This document shows, in pieces, positions 57,210 through 64,000 of a stretch of 64,000 bases of DNA. The translations under genes were made by a program, and so were the position numbers. The notes beneath the pieces were generated by a model. It was not told where the DNA came from, ran no database searches, and saw nothing but the letters and a program-made list of their open reading frames with translations. Position 1 is the first letter of the stretch, and each line of letters starts with the position of its first letter. Source of the DNA: Lepidurus packardi (lineage: Eukaryota; Arthropoda; Branchiopoda; Notostraca; Triopsidae). Where the stretch lies: positions 22,217 through 86,216 of the forward strand of contig JAKZAN010000154.1 in assembly GCA_023053545.1 (NCBI GenBank). The letters are read 5' to 3'.

Positions 57210-59800
57210 GTCCGTAAGAAATTAATTCAGTAAGTAATGAATTCAATCAATCATAAAGAATTAATTCAGTCCGTAAGGAACTAATTCAGTCCGTAAAGAA
57301 TTAATTCAGTCCGTAAGGAATTAATTCAGTTCGTAAGGAATTATTTCAGTCCGTATTGAATCAATTAAGTCCCTAAAGAATTAATTCAGTCCGTAACGAA
57401 TTAAATCAGTCCGTAATGAATTAATTAATTCCGTAAAGAATTAATTAAGTTCGTAAGGAATTAATTAAGTCTGGGAGAATTAATTAATTCCGTAAAGAAT
57501 TAATTAATTCCGTAAAGAATTAATTAAGTCCGTAAGGAATTAATTAATTCCGTAATGCATTAATTAAGTCCGTAAGGAACTAATTAATTCCGTAATGAAT
57601 TAATAAAGTCCGTAATGAATTAATTAAATCCGTAATGAATTATTTAATTCCGTAATTAATTAATTAATTCTGAAAGGAATTAATTAAGTCCGTAATGAAT
57701 TAATTAAGTCCGTAATGAATTAATTAATTCCGTAAAGAATTAATTAATTTCGTAACGAATTAATTAAGTCTGGGAGAATTAATTAATTCCGTAAAGAATT
57801 AATTAAGTCCGTAATGAATGAATTAGGTCCGTAAGGAATTAATTAAGTCCGTAATGAATTAATAAAGTCCGTAATGAATTAATTAAATCCTTAATGAATT
57901 AATAAATTCCGTAATGAACTAATTAATTCCGTAAAGTATTAATTAAGTCCGTAAGGAATTAATTAAGTCCGTAGGGATTTAATTAAGGCCGTAAGGAATT
58001 AATTAAGTCCGTAGGTTTTTATAAAGTCCGTAAGGAATTAATTAAGTCCGTAAGGAATTAATTAAGTCCGTTATGAATTAACTAAGTCCGTAAGGAATTA
58101 ATTAAGTCCCTAAGGAATTTATAAAGTCCGTAATGAATTAATGAAGTACGAAATGAATTAATGAAGTCCCTAAGGAAATAATTAAGTCGGTAATAAATTA
58201 TTAGGGAATAGGGAAGTCCGTAGGGAATTAATTAATTCCGTAGTGAATTAACTAAGTCCGTAAGGAATTAATGAAGTCCGTAATGAAATAATTAAGTCCG
58301 TAAGGTATTAATTAAGTCCGTAAGGAATTAATTAAGTCCTTACTGAATTAATTAAGTCTGTAAGGATTTAATTAAGTCCGTAATGAATTAATAAATTCCG
58401 TAATGAATTAATTAAGTCCGTCAGGAATTAATTAAATCCGTAAGCAATTAATTAAATCCGTAAGCAATTAATTAAGTCCGTACTGAATTAATTAATTCCG
58501 TAAAGATTTAATTAAGTCCGTAATGAATTAATAAAGTCCGTAATGAATTAATTAAGTCCGTACGGAGTTACTTAAGTCCCTAAGGAATTAATAAAGTCCG
58601 TAAGGAATTAATTTAGTCCGTAAGGAAATAATTAAATCCGTAAGGAATTAATTAAGTCCGTAAGGAATTAATTAAATCCGTAAGGAATTAATTAAGTCCG
58701 TAAGGAATTAATTAATTCCGTAATGAATTAATTAAGTCCGTAATGAATTAATTAAGTCCGTAATGAATTAATTAATTCCGTAAAGAATTAATTAATTTCG
58801 TAAGGAATTAATTAAGTCTGGGAGAATTAATTAATTCCGTAATGAATTAATAAAGTCCGTAATGAATAAATTAAATCCGTAATGAATTAATAAATTCCGT
58901 AATGAACTAATTAAGTCAGTAATGAATTAATTAAGTCCGTAATGAATTAATTAAGTCCGTAATGAATTAATAAACTCCGTAATGAATTAATAAAGTCCGT
59001 GATGAATTAATTAAGTTCGTAATGAATTAATTAAGTCCGTAATGAATTAATTAAGTACGTAATGAATTAATTAAATCCGTAAGGTATTAGTGAAGTCCGA
59101 AATGAATTAATAAACTCCGTAATGAATTTATTAAATCCGTAATTAATTAATGAATTCTGTAATGAATTAACTAATTCCGTAAAGAATTAATTAAGTCCGT
59201 AAGGAATTAATTAAGTCTGTACTGAATTAATTAAGTCCGTAATGAATTAATAAATTCCGTAATGAATTAATTAAGTTCGAAATGAATTAATTAAGTCCGT
59301 AATGAATTAATTAAGTCCGTAATGAATTAAGAAAGTCCGTAATGAATTAGCTAAGTCCCTAAGGAATTTATAAAGTCCGTAATGAATTAATGAAGTCCCT
59401 AAGGAAATAATTAAGTCCGTAATGAATTAACTAAGTCCGTAAGGAATTAATTAAGTCACTAAGGAATTTATAAATTCCGTAATGAATTAATGAAGTCCGA
59501 AATGAATTAACGAAGTCCCTAAGGAAATAATTAAGTCCGTAATGAATTAATAAAGTCCGTAGTGAATTAACTAAGTCCGTAAGGAATTAATTAATTCCTT
59601 AATGAAATAATAAAGTCCATAATGAATTAATTAAATCCGTAATGAATTATTTAATTCCGTAATGAATTAATTAATTCTGAAAGGAATTAATTAAGTACGT
59701 AAGGAATTAATTAAGTCCGTAGGGATTTAATTAAGGCCGTAAGTAAATAATTAAGACAGTAGGTATTTAATTAAGTCCGTAAGGAATTAATGAAATCCGA
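57210..59800 (+). repeat. Satellite D segment duplicated from about 45-47.3 kb (second copy)
   Basis: Partner of the preceding segment, carrying the same rare words in the same order, including the run of units with ATTCAGTCCG near 57,260-57,420 that matches 45,030-45,180. Between the two copies lie the regular ~3.45-kb higher-order repeats. Confidence 0.75.
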
Positions 59801-62800
59801 AATGAATTAACGAAGTCCCTAAGGAAATAATTAAGTCCGTAATGAATTAATAAAGTTTGTAGGGAATTAATTAAGTCCGTAGTGAATTAACTAAGTCCGT
59901 AAGGAATTAATTAATTCCTTAATGAAATAATAAAGTCCATAATGAATTAATTAAATCCGTAATGAATTATTTAATTCCGTAATGAATTAATTAATTCTGA
60001 AAGGAATTAATTAAGTACGTAAGGAATTAATTAAGTCCGTAGGGATTTAATTAAGTCCGTAAGGAATTAATTAAGTCCCTAAGGAATTTATAAAGTCCGT
60101 AATGAATTAATGAAGTCCGAAATGAATTAATAATTTCCGTAATGAATTAATTAAGTCCGTAAGGAATTAATTAAATCCGTAATGAATTATTTAATTCCGT
60201 AATGAATTATTTAATTCTGAAAGGAATTAATTAAGTCCGTAAGGAATTAATTAAGTCCGTAATGAATTAATTAAATCCGTAATGAATTAATTAAGTTCGT
60301 AATGAATTAATTAAGTCCGTAATGAATTAATTAAGTCCGGAATGAATTAATTAAGTCCCTAAGGAATTAATAAAGTCCGGAATGAATTAACTAAGTCCGT
60401 AAGGAATAAATTAAGTCCCTAAGGAATTTATAAAGTCCGTAATGAATTAATGAAGTCCCTAAGGAAATATTTAAGTCCGAATGAATCAGTTAAGTCCGTA
60501 ATGAATTAACAAAGTCCGTAAGGAATTTATAAAGTCCGTAATGAATTAATGAAGTCCGAAATGAATTAATGAAGTCCCTAAGGAAATAATTAAGTCCGTA
60601 ATGAATTAATAAAGTCGGTAGTGAATTAATTAAGTCCGTAAGGAATTAATTAAGTCCGTTATGAAATAATTAAGTCCGTAAGGAATTAATTAAGTCCGTA
60701 AGGAATTAATTAAGTCCGTAGGGATTTAATTAAGGCCGTAAGGAATTAAATAAGTCCGTAGGTTTTTAATTAAGTCCGTAAGGAATTAATTAAGTCTGGG
60801 AGAATTAATTAATTCCGTAAAGAATTGATTAAGTCCGTAATGAATGAATTAGGTCCGTAAGGAATTAATTAAGTCCGTATTAAGTAATGAATTAATAAAG
60901 TCCGTAATGAATTAATTAAATCCATAATGAATTAATAAATTCCGTAATGAACTAATTAATTCCGTAAAGAATTAATTAAGTCCGTAAGGAATTAATTAAG
61001 TCCGTAAGGAATTAATTAAGTCCCTAAGGAATTTATAAAGTCCGTAAGGAATTAATGAAGTCCGAAATGAATTAATAATTTCCGTAATGAATTAATTAAG
61101 TCCGTAAGGAATTAATTAAATCCGTAATGAATTATTTAATTCCGTAATGAATTAATTAATTCTGAAAGGAATTAATTAAGTCCGTAAGGAATTAATTAAG
61201 TCCGTAATGAATTAATTAAGTCCGTAATGAATTAATTAAGTTCGTAATGAATTAATTAAGTCCGTAATGAATTAATTAAGTCCGGAATGAATTAATTAAG
61301 TCCCTAAGGAATTTATAAAGTCCGGAATGAATTAACTAAGTCCGTAAGGAATTAATTAAGTCCCTAAGGAATTTATAAAGTCCGTGATGAATTAATGAAG
61401 TCCCTAAGGAAATATTTAAGTCCGTAATGAATCAGTTAAGTCCGTAATGAATTAACAAAGTCCGTAAGGAATTAATTAAGTCTCTAAGGAATTTATAAAG
61501 TCCGTAATGAATTAATGAAGTCCGAAATGAATTAATGAAGTCCCTAAGGAAATAATTAAGTCCGTAATGAATTAATAAAGTCCGTAGTGAATTAATTAAG
61601 TCCGTAAGGAATTAATTAAGTCCGTTATGAAATAATTAAGTCCGTAAGGAATTAATTAAGTCCGTAAGGAATTAATTAAGTCCGTAGGGATTTAATTAAG
61701 GCCGTAAGGAATTAATTAAGTCCGTAGGTTTTTAATTAAGTCCGTAAGGAATTAATTAAGTCTGGGAGAATTAATTAATTCCGTAAAGAATTAATTAAGT
61801 CCGTAAGGAATTAATTAAGTCCGTAATGAATTAATTAAGTTCGTAATGAATTAATTAAGTCCGTAATGAATTAATTAAGTCCGGAATGAATTAATTAAGT
61901 CCCTAAGGAATTAATAAAGTCCGGAATGAATTAACTAAGTCCGTAAGGAATTAATTAAGTCCCTAAGGAATTTATAAAGTCCGTAAGGAATTAATGAAGT
62001 CCGAAATGAATTAATAATTTCCGTAATGAATTAATTAAGTCCGTAAGGAATTAATTAAATCCGTAATGAATTATTTAATTCCGTAATGAATTAATTAATT
62101 CTGAAAGGAATTAATTAAGTCCGTAAGGAATTAATTAAGTCCGTAATGAATTAATTAAGTCCGTAATGAATTAATTAAGTTCGTAATGAATTAATTAAGT
62201 CCGTAATGAATTAATTAAGTCCGGAATGAATTAATTAAGTCCCTAAGGAATTTATAAAGTCCGGAATGAATTAACTAAGTCCGTAAGGAATTAATTAAGT
62301 CCCTAAGGAATTTATAAAGTCCGTGATGAATTAATGAAGTCCCTAAGGAAATATTTAAGTCCGTAATGAATCAGTTAAGTCCGTAATGAATTAACAAAGT
62401 CCGTAAGGAATTAATTAAGTCTCTAAGGAATTTATAAAGTCCGTAATGAATTAATGAAGTCCGAAATGAATTAATAATTTCCGTAATGAATTAATTAAGT
62501 CCGTAAGGAATTATTTAAATCCGTAATGAATTATTTAATTCCGTAATGAATTAATTAATTCTGAAAGGAATTAATTAAGTCCGTAAGGAATTAATTAAGT
62601 CCGTAATGAATTAATTAATTCCGTAATGAATTAATTAAGTTCGTAATGAATTAATTAAGTCCGTAATGAATTAATTAAGTCCGGAATGAATTAATTAAGT
62701 CCCTAAGGAATTAATAAAGTCCGGAATGAATTAACTAAGTCCGTAATGAATTAATGAAGTCCCTAAGGAAATATTTAAGTCCGTAATGAATCAGTTAAGT

Positions 62801-64000
62801 CCGTAATGAATTAACAAATTCCGTAAGGAATTAATTAAGTCTCTAAGGAATTTATAAAGTCCGTAATGAATTAATGAAGTCCGAAATGAATTAATGAAGT
62901 CCCTAAGGAAATAATTAAGTCCGTAATGAATTAATAAAGTCCGTAGTGAATTAATTAAGTCCGTAAGGAATTAATTAAGTCCGTTATGAAATAATTAAGT
63001 CCGTAAGAAATTAATTAAGTCCGTAAGGAATTAATTAAGTCCGTAGGGATTTAATTAAGGCCGTAAGGAATTAATTAAGTCCGTAGGTTTTTAATTAAGT
63101 CCGTAAGGAATTAATTAAGTCTGGGAGAATTAATTAATTCCGTAAAGAATTAATTAAGTCCGTAAGGAATTAATTAAGTCCGTAATGAATTAATTAAGTT
63201 CGTAATGAATTAATTAAGTCCGTAATGAATTAATTAAGTCCGGAATGAATTAATTAAGTCCCTAAGGAATTAATAAAGTCCGGAATGAATTAACTAAGTC
63301 CGTAAGGAATTAATTAAGTCCCTAAGGAATTTATAAAGTCCGTAAGGAATTAATGAAGTCCGAAATGAATTAATAATTTCCGTAATGAATTAATTAAGTC
63401 CGTCAGGAATTATTTAAATCCGTAATGAATTATTTAATTCCGTAATGAATTAATTAATTCTGAAAGGAATTAATTAAGTCCGTAAGGAATTAATTAAGTC
63501 CGTAATGAATTAATTAATTCCGTAATGAATTAATTAAGTTCGTAATGAATTAATTAAGTCCGTAATGAATTAATTAAGTCCGTACGGAATTATTTAAGTC
63601 CCTAACGAATTAATAAAGTCCTTAAGGAATTAATTTAGTCCGTAAGGAAATAATAAGTCCGTAATGAATTAATTAATTCCGTAAAGAATTATTTAATTCC
63701 GTAAGGAAATTATTAAGTCTGGGGGAATTAATTAATTATGTAAAGAATGAATTAAGTCCGTAATGAATGAATTAGGTCCGTAAGGAATTAATGAAGTCCG
63801 TAAGGAATTTATTAAATCTGTAGGGAATTAATTAAGTCCGTAAAGATTTAATTAAGTCAGTAATGAATTAATTAAGCCCGTAATGAATTAATTAATTCCG
63901 TAAAGAATTAATGAAGTCCGTAAGGAATTAATTAAGTCTTGGGGAATTAATTATGTCCGAAATGAATTAAATAAGTCCGTAATGAATGAATTAGGTCCGT

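Larger units (their letters stand above)
41934..64000 (+). repeat. Satellite D (20-bp AAGTCCGTAATGAATTAATT array) with nested higher-order repeats
   Basis: Units are 20 bp with common variants ending TAAGGAATTAATT, TAGGGATTTAATT, CTAAGGAATTTAT or AAATGAATTAATG. The first ~3 kb is irregular. From about 45 kb the order of variants repeats. The AGTCAGTAATG marker is at 46,461, 49,910, 53,400 and 58,914 (spacings 3,449, 3,490, 5,514). A shortened-unit marker, TCCGTATTAAGTAATG, is at 48,001, 49,007, 51,451, 52,497, 54,940, 56,544 and 60,874. No gene or mobile element interrupts the array, which runs off the window end. Confidence 0.95.

Overview
The window is eukaryotic heterochromatin. About 53 kb is short-unit satellite DNA, and two non-LTR (LINE-type) retrotransposons, both on the minus strand, are inserted in it. 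No host gene, tRNA, rRNA or CRISPR array is visible. The organism is most likely an arthropod, perhaps an insect. That rests on the type of the two LINEs (Jockey/I-group architecture, zinc-knuckle ORF1, endonuclease-RT ORF2, a well placed DPE-type internal promoter). It is an inference and no species can be named.

Layout. 1-10,493 is a mosaic of two satellites. Satellite A is a 5/10-bp array (AGGTC, AAGTA, AGGTG words): forward at 1-2,905 and 3,834-5,855, reversed at 6,113-8,233. Satellite B is a 12-bp array built on TTTCAGTGAA and fills the gaps between A blocks, including a near-perfect ~609-bp palindrome at 2,906-3,514. Element 1 (about 10,494-16,378, 5.9 kb) sits in B and looks intact: internal promoter, ORF1 with three zinc knuckles, ORF2 with endonuclease, reverse transcriptase and RNase H, and a (CAA)n tail. 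B resumes to about 18,165 and passes into satellite C, a 20-bp array (GGGGCTTAATTAATTAATTA) organised into higher-order repeats of about 4.1-4.3 kb. Element 2 (about 34,508-39,465, 5.0 kb) interrupts C. It has a 12-bp target-site duplication and a poly(A) tail, its ORF1 is intact, and its ORF2 is frameshifted in the RT domain and lacks RNase H. C ends near 41,790. From there to the end runs satellite D, a 20-bp array (AAGTCCGTAATGAATTAATT) with higher-order repeats of about 3.45-3.49 kb nested in a duplication offset by about 12.2-12.4 kb.

How the parts relate. The reverse complement of the C unit matches the D unit at 17 of 20 positions, and C passes into an inverted stretch of D without losing the 20-bp register. 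C and D therefore look like two branches of one family, with an orientation hinge near 41,933. The LINEs are the only protein-coding DNA. In each, ORF1 would make the RNA-binding particle protein and ORF2 the nicking and reverse-transcribing enzyme. Element 1 could be autonomous; this copy of element 2 could not be without recoding. All alignments were done by eye, and the array lengths depend on the assembly being right.
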